DNA of 64,000 nucleotides, taken from the NCBI RefSeq assembly GCF_001886955.1, contig NZ_CP016804.1:868001-932000 (forward strand), read 5' to 3'. This document shows positions 44,275 through 51,190 of the stretch, piece by piece; the stretch's first letter is position 1; every line of letters starts with the position of its first letter. The stretch is from Halodesulfurarchaeum formicicum. GTDB lineage: Archaea > Halobacteriota > Halobacteria > Halobacteriales > Halobacteriaceae. Below the pieces are notes generated by a model. It saw only the letters and a program-made list of their open reading frames with translations. It did not search any database and was not told the origin of the DNA. A program made the translations under genes and the position numbers.

Positions 44275-44879
44275 ATTCTGTTCGTGAATCACAACAAGGG
44301 CACCATATGGAATAAGGGTTCCCTCAGCGGGGTGGAAGTGAAAAACGAGAGTTGATATCCACATTAACGGTTTCCGAAGAGGAAATCAGTCAGTTATTTA
44401 TCCAAGTAGTAAAGCAATAATAGGCCTATGTGACGCCTCAGAGCGTACTCTATTCGACCTCTAATGACGACTGTCCTTTCTCAGAGGGCAGCAGACGAGA
44501 TTCTATGACGTTCGTTCACTTCTTTCCCGAAATGTATGGATAGAAAGTCGGCCTCGGCACTCATTAGGCCCCTCCCGATTCAGAATCCGATTGCTGAATT
44601 CGCGACTCTGCTGAAACCTATCACCTATTAAGAATTTCAAAAAGACTGGAATTCGATAATTGATTCGAGTGATTTTGCAACTAAGTACACCCAAAAATCG
44701 TGGAAACTGAATGGATTTTGCAATCACTGCCAGAATCTGGGACGGAAATTTGGGCCCCCTCACTGGAGTACGGAAAAGGAATCACAGGACCCGTATCAAA
44801 GCGGGAATATCTTTGGAGAAAAGTCAGCCAAATTCGGATTGCCTAGTGTATTAAGTTCCAAGGGGGCTAACTCATACCT
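44275..44879. other. AT-rich gap holding the right boundary repeat
   Basis: 605 bases with no convincing gene. It holds the promoter of the GHKL operon (read leftward), ATAGGCCTATGTG (44420-44432), the right boundary repeat (44443-44563) and, near 44845-44865, AGTGTATTAAG, a possible TATA-like box for the next cassette. Confidence 0.5.
44443..44563. repeat. Boundary direct repeat, right copy
   Basis: About 121 bases, GCGTACTCTATTCG to GCCTCGGCACTCA, matching 36941-37055. With it, ATAGGCCTANGTG occurs on the inner side of both copies (37073-37085 and 44420-44432). Confidence 0.65.
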
Positions 44880-45107
44880 ATGAGCCAGGTCAGGGAAGAA
44901 TGGGATGACGAGGATATCGAAAAAGTGGAGCAACAAATAATTACTGAACTTTCTAGTGGTAGAAGGCTCACATTTGAAGAGCTAAATGATCGTCTTGAGG
45001 GAATACCTGAGCCTATGATTGAGGATGCAGTTCGGAATCTACTTCAGACTCAGCGGCTTGCAGAGACTGGGGATTGGAGCTATTACGCCACTAAGGCAAC
45101 AGCCTAA
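44880..45107 (+). CDS. Small winged-helix-like protein of the dGTPase cassette
   Basis: 75 residues: EVEQQIITELSSGRRLTFEELNDRLEG-type helices, then EDAVRNLLQTQRLAETGDWSYYATK, which reads as a compact winged helix. AT-rich codons unlike the halophile core. It precedes the hydrolase by 14 bases and may regulate the cassette. Confidence 0.6.
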   Translation: MSQVREEWDDEDIEKVEQQIITELSSGRRLTFEELNDRLEGIPEPMIEDAVRNLLQTQRLAETGDWSYYATKATA

Positions 45108-45121
45108 TTTGGAGACATTTA

Positions 45122-46600
45122 ATGGCGGGGTCTCCAAAAGAAAGTGATCGATTGTATAGTATTCACATAGGGGATTATATATCAGGTCCTTTTCAAGAAT
45201 GGGGAAGAGCTCCTTTTGAACGGGATTTGGATCGGGTGAAATATACTAGGGCTTTTCGAAGACTAAAAGATGTTACTCAGGTGGCAAGATCCGGTGAGTC
45301 TTACTTATATCATGACCGTCTTTCGCACTCTCTCAAAGTTGGTCAGGTGGGACGAAGAATTGCAGAATTGGCGCTGCGAAGGCGAGAGAAGGGCTTTATT
45401 AACGACGATGAACTCACGACAAATACATCTCCAAGATATCCCCTCAACGAAATTCTATTTCCGCCTTCAGTTGAAGCGGCTTGTTTGGCACACGATATAG
45501 GCCATCCCCCTTTTGGGCATATTTCAGAGGATCTCCTTAACGAACTGCTGAATGACAGCACAAACGGAGACATTGGTTATGAGGGCAATGCTCAGTCCTT
45601 CCGGATTGTGACAAGACTTGCTGACGGGAATCATTCTCCTAATGATGATGGAATTGATGGAATGGGTCTGGGCCTAACGAGATCAACTCTAAATGGGATG
45701 CTGAAATATCCATGGGGTGAGAATGATAACAGAAAATCTGAAAAGGAAAAATGGGGCTATTACCCTACAGAAAAGGCCGCATTTGAATTTGCCCGGGAGA
45801 CTACTCCAAGCGGGAGAGAAAGGTCGCTTTCCGCAGAAATCATGGATTATGCTGATGACTTAACTTATGCAATCCACGATGTAACTGATTTTTACAAAGC
45901 CGGCCTAATACCTCTTGATCAATTACTCAGAGAGGCTAAAAAGGGCTATACTGGCCCGAAACCAGCAATTAATGAGTTTGCCTCATATCTTGATTCAAAA
46001 AAACGTGAATTAGTGTATACCTCGGTCAAACAGTTTTTCAGAATGTTGGGGAACAGAGTGGGACAATACACCGTGGATGGGTCTTTGATGTTTTCTCCTT
46101 TCAACGGGACTCCCACTGAACGAAGAACTGTGGATGGTTTTACATCTATGCTAATCGGAAGGTATATTAGTGGGAATGCAACGCAAAAGCCAGAGTTACT
46201 AAAAATTGAATGGGGACCTAATGGCTATCATCTCCAGATTTCACAGGAAGCTGAAGAACAAATTTGGCTATTACGTCAACTAACAGATTACTATGTGATT
46301 AAAGACTCCTCCTTAATGGCTCAACAAAGGGGCCAAAAGAAGATCATCAAAAATCTCTTTGAGGAACTCCTATCCGAAACGGCCATGGATGACCTGGATC
46401 AATCTGCGATTCCTGAACCGTACCGCTCATGGCTAGGGGAGGACAGCCAGCGTGCAGGTGAATTTTCGAAGGAAAAAAATCAAAGAGCCAGGGTGGTTGC
46501 AGATATGATAACTACAATGACGGAACCCCAAGCGATTGAGCTACACGATCGGTTATTGGGTTATAATCCGGGAGCACTCCAGAACCATATAATCCGTTGA
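45122..46600 (+). CDS. dGTPase-like HD-domain deoxynucleotide triphosphohydrolase
   Basis: 492 residues. HD-domain metal motifs: HDRLSHSLKVGQVGRRIA (first His), ACLAHDIGHPPFGHISED (HD plus following His) and EIMDYADDLTYAIHDV (third Asp). RVKYTRAFRRLKDVTQV at the front is also typical of dGTPases. Family members hydrolyse dGTP or other dNTPs to deoxynucleoside and triphosphate; some are phage-defence enzymes that starve replication. Codons are strongly A/T-ending, so the gene was acquired. Together with the next gene it forms a probable defence pair. Confidence 0.88.
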   Translation: MAGSPKESDRLYSIHIGDYISGPFQEWGRAPFERDLDRVKYTRAFRRLKDVTQVARSGESYLYHDRLSHSLKVGQVGRRIAELALRRREKGFINDDELTTNTSPRYPLNEILFPPSVEAACLAHDIGHPPFGHISEDLLNELLNDSTNGDIGYEGNAQSFRIVTRLADGNHSPNDDGIDGMGLGLTRSTLNGMLKYPWGENDNRKSEKEKWGYYPTEKAAFEFARETTPSGRERSLSAEIMDYADDLTYAIHDVTDFYKAGLIPLDQLLREAKKGYTGPKPAINEFASYLDSKKRELVYTSVKQFFRMLGNRVGQYTVDGSLMFSPFNGTPTERRTVDGFTSMLIGRYISGNATQKPELLKIEWGPNGYHLQISQEAEEQIWLLRQLTDYYVIKDSSLMAQQRGQKKIIKNLFEELLSETAMDDLDQSAIPEPYRSWLGEDSQRAGEFSKEKNQRARVVADMITTMTEPQAIELHDRLLGYNPGALQNHIIR

Positions 46601-46628
46601 AAGCGTAGTGAACGAAGCAAGTCTTACA

Positions 46629-47075
46629 ATGTCTCCTGCAGTAGCATACTACCGTCCAGACCCGACACTTGAAGAGCGGTTCGATGAAATTAACAGCGAA
46701 GTACAAAACGCGGCCGGAGCAATTGCACAGAACACTCGAGACAAGATTCTGAACTTTTTCTTGGTAGCCCACGCAATAATTGAGGAACATTCTGCGAAGC
46801 TCATCTGGTCTGAGATATTCAATTCAGGGGCCCAAACCCAGGAATCACTAGACTACGTTATGGAAGATATGAATCAATCGCATCGAGAAGATTTACTATT
46901 CGCCTCCGAGGTTATCAACGGCTCCCTATATACAAAGCTTCAGCAAACTCGTGGAGCACGAAACGAATTGGCACATAATTATGGACAACCGCTAAAATGG
47001 AACGGCGATTTGAAGCAGAAGGCAAAGACGGCGATTGAAGGATTCGACGAGCTTCACGCTCGATGTGTCCCTTAA
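46629..47075 (+). CDS. HEPN-like protein (candidate RNase)
   Basis: 148 residues from ATG 46629; a GTG seven codons earlier is possible. All-helical, with RGARNELAHNYG near residues 108-118: R111-x4-H116 is the HEPN catalytic signature. HEPN proteins act as RNases in toxin-antitoxin and other defence systems. It follows the dGTPase-like gene by 28 bases in the same AT-rich DNA. Without structure prediction the HEPN call rests on the motif, length and helix pattern. Confidence 0.65.
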   Translation: MSPAVAYYRPDPTLEERFDEINSEVQNAAGAIAQNTRDKILNFFLVAHAIIEEHSAKLIWSEIFNSGAQTQESLDYVMEDMNQSHREDLLFASEVINGSLYTKLQQTRGARNELAHNYGQPLKWNGDLKQKAKTAIEGFDELHARCVP

Positions 47076-47201
47076 CCCTGTTGAGTTATTAAGGTAAGGG
47101 AACACCCCTCAATCGTGCCAAATACACACTTTGAATTCAGCAGTTTGCCTATTTCAAAAATACGGATGACCGGCCCCAATATGGCGTAGTTTTCTCTTTT
47201 T

Positions 47202-47459
47202 CTACCGCTGCTTGAACTGGAACTCGTGGGGCTCGTACTCAAGCGACCAGTGCCGCGTCTCGACCTGCTCCGCGATCTCTTGGGCGACCTTCGGCGAGAT
47301 CTCCTCGTGACCGAGTACGTCTTCCAGCTCCTCAAGGAGCGACCCCACTGCATCCGCACTCAGTAGCACGGCCCGGGTCTTGTTCACGTCGAGCCGCTCC
47401 GCAGCGCTGTCGATCACGTCCTCGCGATGGCTGTAATCGCCGTCAGTGCGTATTCTCAT
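47202..47459 (-). CDS. Small haloarchaeal mobile-element protein (DUF7692-like)
   Basis: 85 residues, start MRIRTDGDYSHREDVIDSAAERLDVNKTRAVL. A ribbon-like start and helical middle suggest DNA binding. The N-terminal pattern HREDVIDSAAERLDVNKTRA is one seen in small proteins of haloarchaeal plasmids and viruses; the DUF assignment is from memory. Divergent from the membrane protein at 47517. Confidence 0.6.
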   Translation of the reverse strand: MRIRTDGDYSHREDVIDSAAERLDVNKTRAVLLSADAVGSLLEELEDVLGHEEISPKVAQEIAEQVETRHWSLEYEPHEFQFKQR

Positions 47460-47483
47460 AGTTTCTTGTTGGTTTTATCGAGT

Positions 47484-47492
47484 TCTTTAAAC
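47484..47492 (+). promoter_or_regulatory. TATA-like box
   Basis: TCTTTAAAC, about 26-32 bases before the ATG at 47517. Confidence 0.5.
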
Positions 47493-47516
47493 GATAAGGC
47501 TTTGACCAAATCAAAT

Positions 47517-47744
47517 ATGAGCAATCCTGCAAAGGTGCTCGTCGGAATGGTGGCAACCGCAATCATACTGTTCGTTGGAATATACGCCGCTTCAGTAATT
47601 CTGAGTGCTGGTCCAAATATCGGACCGGGCGATCCAATGTACTCAACACTATTCTCATTCATTGATTCTTGGTCCTTGGCACTGAAACTAGCAGCTCCAA
47701 CCGGGTTCCTCGTTGTAATATCAGCACTCTATTTCTGGGAATGA
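47517..47744 (+). CDS. Small two-helix membrane protein
   Basis: 75 residues, start MSNPAKVLVGMVATAIILFV. Membrane segments at about 8-30 and 52-72, separated by a Gly/Pro-rich loop. Own TATA-like box. Function unknown; could be a virus or plasmid membrane protein. Confidence 0.65.
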   Translation: MSNPAKVLVGMVATAIILFVGIYAASVILSAGPNIGPGDPMYSTLFSFIDSWSLALKLAAPTGFLVVISALYFWE

Positions 47745-47757
47745 TTCCCAGCATCGT

Positions 47758-48018
47758 TCACACGACCTCCTGAGAGTGGCAAAACTCGACTGACTGAACA
47801 CCACTCCCGTATATAAAGTTCATATACCCCCGAGAACGCACCCGCATCCGGGTGGGTCCCGATCGCGACCGCGACCCCCCGCTCGTACACACGGCCGCTC
47901 GAGTGCTCGTGTGCATATCGGGGATCTCGATTCTCGTCGAGAAAAACCGGGAGCGGTCACGTCGAGATCGGCTTCTCCGGTGACAGAGTGCGCGGGCAAG
48001 TTGTTCATTCCGAGTCAT
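47758..48018 (-). CDS. Possible last gene of the early operon, 86 residues
   Basis: Start MTRNEQLARALCHRRSRSRR, very Arg/Ser-rich. The ATG overlaps the stop of the upstream zinc-ribbon gene (ATGA), which argues for translation. The Arg-rich sequence could also be an artefact of G/C-rich DNA, so this is tentative. Confidence 0.35.
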   Translation of the reverse strand: MTRNEQLARALCHRRSRSRRDRSRFFSTRIEIPDMHTSTRAAVCTSGGSRSRSGPTRMRVRSRGYMNFIYGSGVQSVEFCHSQEVV

Positions 48019-48161
48019 AGCTGACACCCCGGGCAAACGTGTTTGAAGTCGGGATAGTATTGGTCCTCAGCGGACGCATCCCAGGTTTCGCAGTTCTCGG
48101 GCGAAACCATATCTCCGCAGTTTTCACACTGGACCATGTCCAAATCGTCAGGTGTCGTCAC
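48015..48161 (-). CDS. Small zinc-ribbon protein
   Basis: 48 residues from a GTG that overlaps the methyltransferase stop. CENCGD and CPGC pairs, about 33 residues apart, make a zinc ribbon. The GTGA and ATGA overlaps at both ends support coupling in the operon. Confidence 0.6.
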   Translation of the reverse strand: MTTPDDLDMVQCENCGDMVSPENCETWDASAEDQYYPDFKHVCPGCQL

Positions 48162-49558
48162 GCCTCTCCACCTCCGTCTGCGAAGGCCACCAGAGACGTT
48201 TCGTCCTCCTCCAGGAGACGTCTGGGCTCGTCGACGTCGATGCCCACCCGTCGCTGGGCAATCGCCACGTAATCCGGATTCAGTTCGATACCGATGAACC
48301 GGCGGCCCAGCCGCTTCGCGACGAGGGGCGTCGTCCCCGCGCCAGCGAACGGATCGAGAACGATCCCCGGCTCGGTCTCGTCAGTTTCACAGTCGCAGGC
48401 CTGCTCGAACTCCCCCACATCTGACGATGTCATGGTGAACTCGCGGAAGTAACCGCCGAGGACCTCTTTTGCCTCCTCGGCGAGTTGCTCGACGTCGTCG
48501 GTGTTGCGACCGGCGCCGGTCTGTTGCTTCCCTGCGGCCGCATCGGAGAAGCCCTTCGACCGAACGGCCTCGAGATGCTCCTCGGTTAGGTCTGACTCGT
48601 CGAACCGCACCAGTGCCCTCCGGAGCTGCTCGCGCTCGATCTCCTCGCGATCACGCTCCCAGACCGGAACGTCGGCAGTGGCCCGTTCGTAGGGCGCCCC
48701 ACAATCAGCGCAAACCTTCGGCGGCGCCGAAGCCTTGATGGGTGTCTCGATAAGTTCGGGCGGGTAGACGGCGAAGTGTGCCTCCGGGAACGGTTTAACC
48801 GAGACGTCGAAGATGTCTCCCGGATTCTTTCCCTCTGGATGCAGTGCATCCTCGGGTTCCGTTCCGATGTGCTCCGGATCGTCCTCGCGAGGAGCGGTTT
48901 CACTTCCCCGGCCAGACGCTTCAAACGAGGACTCGGTCCGATCGAGTGAACTCTCAGCATGAGGCTCCCGGATCGCGTCCAGGTCGAACCAGTAATCCGG
49001 TTCGGGCGTCAGGTGGAAGACGAACTCCTTGTCCTCGCGAAGCCGGTCTTTGACTGGGTGCGGCATCGGGTTCGGCTTCGTCCAGACCGCGTCTGAGCGA
49101 ACGATCCAACCCTCGTCCTCGAGGGCGATCGCGACGCGGTGAGGCACGAGCATCTTCGACTTTCGGCGCAGGGTCGCGTTCCGTGCTGGGTTCTTGTTCG
49201 GGTGGTCGTGCTGAGGGATGTTGTTCGACGTCTCGTCCTTTGACTGAGCGCCCCACGAGCCCGCGTAGGTGTCACCGAGGTTGAGCCACCAGGATCCATC
49301 GTCCCGAAGGACCCGCCGCAGCTCGTCGGCGAAATCGACGATCGTGGCGACGTACTCGTCAAGAGAGTCTTCGAGGCCGATCTGCTCCTCGACGCCGTAG
49401 TCTCGGAGGCCGTAGTACGGGGGCGACGTGACGACGGTGTGCACCGAGGATTCCGGCATCTCCTGGAGCGTCTCGACGACGTCTCCCTGGTGAATGTCGT
49501 TCACCCAATGCAAAAGACCCGCATCACCGTCTTCGCGGGCTTGTTCGTCACTCGGCAT
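48158..49558 (-). CDS. DNA methyltransferase (second, SPPYY type)
   Basis: 466 residues. Motif IV is VVTSPPYYGLRDYG near residue 45; the SAM motif DPFAGAGTTPLVAKRLG is near the C-terminus, giving the beta-class order. Between them is a Cys cluster (CADCGAPYER ... ACDCE) around GAGRNTDDVEQLAEEAKEV. It shares this insert and the GGYFREFT block with the methyltransferase at 39707, so the two are paralogues. It probably methylates cytosine N4 or adenine N6 and may protect the element. Overlaps the PP-loop gene by 11 bases. Confidence 0.88.
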   Translation of the reverse strand: MPSDEQAREDGDAGLLHWVNDIHQGDVVETLQEMPESSVHTVVTSPPYYGLRDYGVEEQIGLEDSLDEYVATIVDFADELRRVLRDDGSWWLNLGDTYAGSWGAQSKDETSNNIPQHDHPNKNPARNATLRRKSKMLVPHRVAIALEDEGWIVRSDAVWTKPNPMPHPVKDRLREDKEFVFHLTPEPDYWFDLDAIREPHAESSLDRTESSFEASGRGSETAPREDDPEHIGTEPEDALHPEGKNPGDIFDVSVKPFPEAHFAVYPPELIETPIKASAPPKVCADCGAPYERATADVPVWERDREEIEREQLRRALVRFDESDLTEEHLEAVRSKGFSDAAAGKQQTGAGRNTDDVEQLAEEAKEVLGGYFREFTMTSSDVGEFEQACDCETDETEPGIVLDPFAGAGTTPLVAKRLGRRFIGIELNPDYVAIAQRRVGIDVDEPRRLLEEDETSLVAFADGGGEA

Positions 49559-50357
49559 CTGTGACACCTCCGTCAGCCGCCAGGCCGCAGTGGCTGCAAA
49601 GTGTCTTCTGTAGATCGTCCTCAGCGGCCCAATCCGACTTGTCCCAGTTGTAGCCGCCCCACTTTTGTTGCTCTCTCGGAGCGTCCTCCGGCGTCTCCAA
49701 CGACCGGAGCCACTCGGCATGTTCCTCAAAGCCCGCAGCCTCCAGGTCAATCAGCTCGGAACGGTCTCCAAAGGCTCCGCACCAGCAGTCAACCGACCGA
49801 CCCATCTCTTGCACGACCGGCGCGGGTTCCAAATCGAAGGCGTCGAGATAGTCCTCGACGCGATCGTCAGTCCAGTCGACGAGCGGGCTCCGCCAGTACC
49901 ATCGACCGTCGCCACGTTCGCCCTCGGGCTCGGCAACGGCCATCCGCTGGTCGCTCTCGAACTTGCGAATCCCGGTCCAGCAGTGTAGGACCCCTTCAGC
50001 CTGTTTGCGCCGCTCGTCGATCGGCCGGTCCTTGAGTCGGCGGTACATAAGTCCGTGCTGTGACGGGCCCGGGTAACCATGCTCCTCGACGATCTCCTCG
50101 TAAGAAACGGGCGCGTCAACGACCCGAAACGGCCAGTCGTTTGAGTCGCACCAGTCTCGTAACCAGTCGATCGTCGCGTCGATCGCACTGTAGGCGTCTT
50201 CGGGGTCCGTTCGGGTGTGCAGGAATACCACCTCCTCGGCAGGTCCGAAGGTCATCGCTGCGTGGGTCGCTGCAACCGAATCCTTTCCGCCTGAACAGAG
50301 GGCGACGTGGGTCTCCTTGCGTTCAACTCCCGCATCGTCTGGAGCGTCAGATGACAC
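49548..50357 (-). CDS. PAPS-reductase-family PP-loop ATPase
   Basis: 269 residues from a GTG with GGAGGTGAGG upstream. The PP-loop is CSGGKDSVAATHA (about 21-33). Later Cys groups, CWCG (about 197) and CSHCG (about 256), could hold a metal or Fe-S cluster. The family activates a substrate with ATP for sulfur or amino transfer; DndC, which puts sulfur into DNA, belongs to it. The usual C-terminal catalytic ECG-LH motif of true PAPS reductase is absent. Placed directly before a DNA methyltransferase, so a DNA- or tRNA-modifying role is plausible. Confidence 0.78.
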   Translation of the reverse strand: MSSDAPDDAGVERKETHVALCSGGKDSVAATHAAMTFGPAEEVVFLHTRTDPEDAYSAIDATIDWLRDWCDSNDWPFRVVDAPVSYEEIVEEHGYPGPSQHGLMYRRLKDRPIDERRKQAEGVLHCWTGIRKFESDQRMAVAEPEGERGDGRWYWRSPLVDWTDDRVEDYLDAFDLEPAPVVQEMGRSVDCWCGAFGDRSELIDLEAAGFEEHAEWLRSLETPEDAPREQQKWGGYNWDKSDWAAEDDLQKTLCSHCGLAADGGVTDAE

Positions 50358-50559
50358 GTTCCTCACCTCCGTCCTTGTATACCGCCCAAATTGAGAATCC
50401 GTGGCAAGCGGTTCCATCGTCGATGTGATCGGCGAACTCGTTTTCGAGGCGATCGTACTCCTCCATTGAGCCGCCAGCAGTCTCCTCACGGCCACAGCTC
50501 TCGCACTTCGCTCGGTGACGAGTCACCACATCGCTGTCAGAGACGGTAGGGTCACTCAT
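50347..50559 (-). CDS. Small zinc-finger-like protein
   Basis: 70 residues, start MSDPTVSDSDVVTRHRAKCES. CESCGREE is one half of a zinc site, with TACHGF further on. Overlaps the PP-loop gene by 11 bases and the 19-residue frame upstream. Confidence 0.6.
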   Translation of the reverse strand: MSDPTVSDSDVVTRHRAKCESCGREETAGGSMEEYDRLENEFADHIDDGTACHGFSIWAVYKDGGEERVI

Positions 50560-50611
50560 CGAACATCGCCTCCTCGGCCTCCACGATACCTCCGTCAACT
50601 TCCTCACTCAT
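50552..50611 (-). CDS. Micro-protein of the early operon, 19 residues
   Basis: MSEEVDGGIVEAEEAMFDE. The ATG overlaps the AbrB-like gene and the stop overlaps the next start. Very short, so it may only couple translation of its neighbours. Confidence 0.3.
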   Translation of the reverse strand: MSEEVDGGIVEAEEAMFDE

Positions 50612-50825
50612 CGCCAGTCACCTGCAGATCGATCACGACGCGGCCGTCGTCGTAAACGGTCACGAAGACCTGCTGAGTAGTGTCGACCTCACCGTCCTCG
50701 AGGAGACCCAGATCTCGCATAGCCTCGCGAGGCATGGAGATCCCGGGATCGCCCCGGCTAAGGTCTCGCAGCGAGCGATGCCCGGCCGCCAACATCCGGC
50801 CCGATTTTTCGAGGGCTTGTGGCAT
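50604..50825 (-). CDS. AbrB-like small regulator
   Basis: 73 residues. RSLRDLSRGDPGISMPREAMRDLGLLEDGEV with a final beta-hairpin (QQVFVTVYDDGRVVIDL) resembles the swapped-hairpin AbrB/SpoVT fold. First gene of the leftward early operon, opposite the late operon, so it may control the switch between them. Confidence 0.6.
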   Translation of the reverse strand: MPQALEKSGRMLAAGHRSLRDLSRGDPGISMPREAMRDLGLLEDGEVDTTQQVFVTVYDDGRVVIDLQVTGDE

Positions 50826-50845
50826 ATATCAACATTCTAGAACTG

Positions 50846-50858
50846 CCTATATATTGAT
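50846..50858 (-). promoter_or_regulatory. TATA-like box of the early operon
   Basis: ATATATAGG on the minus strand lies about 24-30 bases before the ATG at 50825. The neighbouring GCTGGTAAC and repeated CAAGCTG sequences may be operator parts. Confidence 0.5.
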
Positions 50859-51190
50859 AGCAACAAGCTGGTAACAAGCTGAAAACAATCTGTTTTTCCG
50901 CGTTTAAACCTCCTGTAAGTGGCTTTTGAGTACGTGAGCGGCACTGCTGAAATCTTGGACTGCCGGCCGCGGAGTCGCAGCCGCTCCCAAACACGCATGA
51001 AAACAAACCCCTGGGACACTGGCCGTCGGAGGGATTGCTTGTGACCGACCGCGACGACCTTCCAGACCTCGAGGGCATCGTCGCGACTGAGGAATTTCGG
51101 CGATACGTTCGCGATCTCCGGCAGACCTGGGTACCGTCAGATAACACCGCCGTCTCTCAGGCGAAAACTGAGAACTCAACGACTCAGAAT

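Noticed and set aside
43102-44355. 417-residue frame antisense to the GHKL ATPase gene
   Set aside because: It mirrors codon bias of the opposite strand; the GHKL gene has clear motifs and operon context.
47820-48008. Alternative 62-residue minus-strand frame starting MNNLPAHSVTG
   Set aside because: The overlapping frame from 48018 has an ATGA junction with the upstream gene, which is better support; neither is certain.
49548-50357. Full DNA phosphorothioation (dnd) system
   Set aside because: Only one PP-loop protein is present; no DndA/IscS, DndD or DndE-like neighbour.
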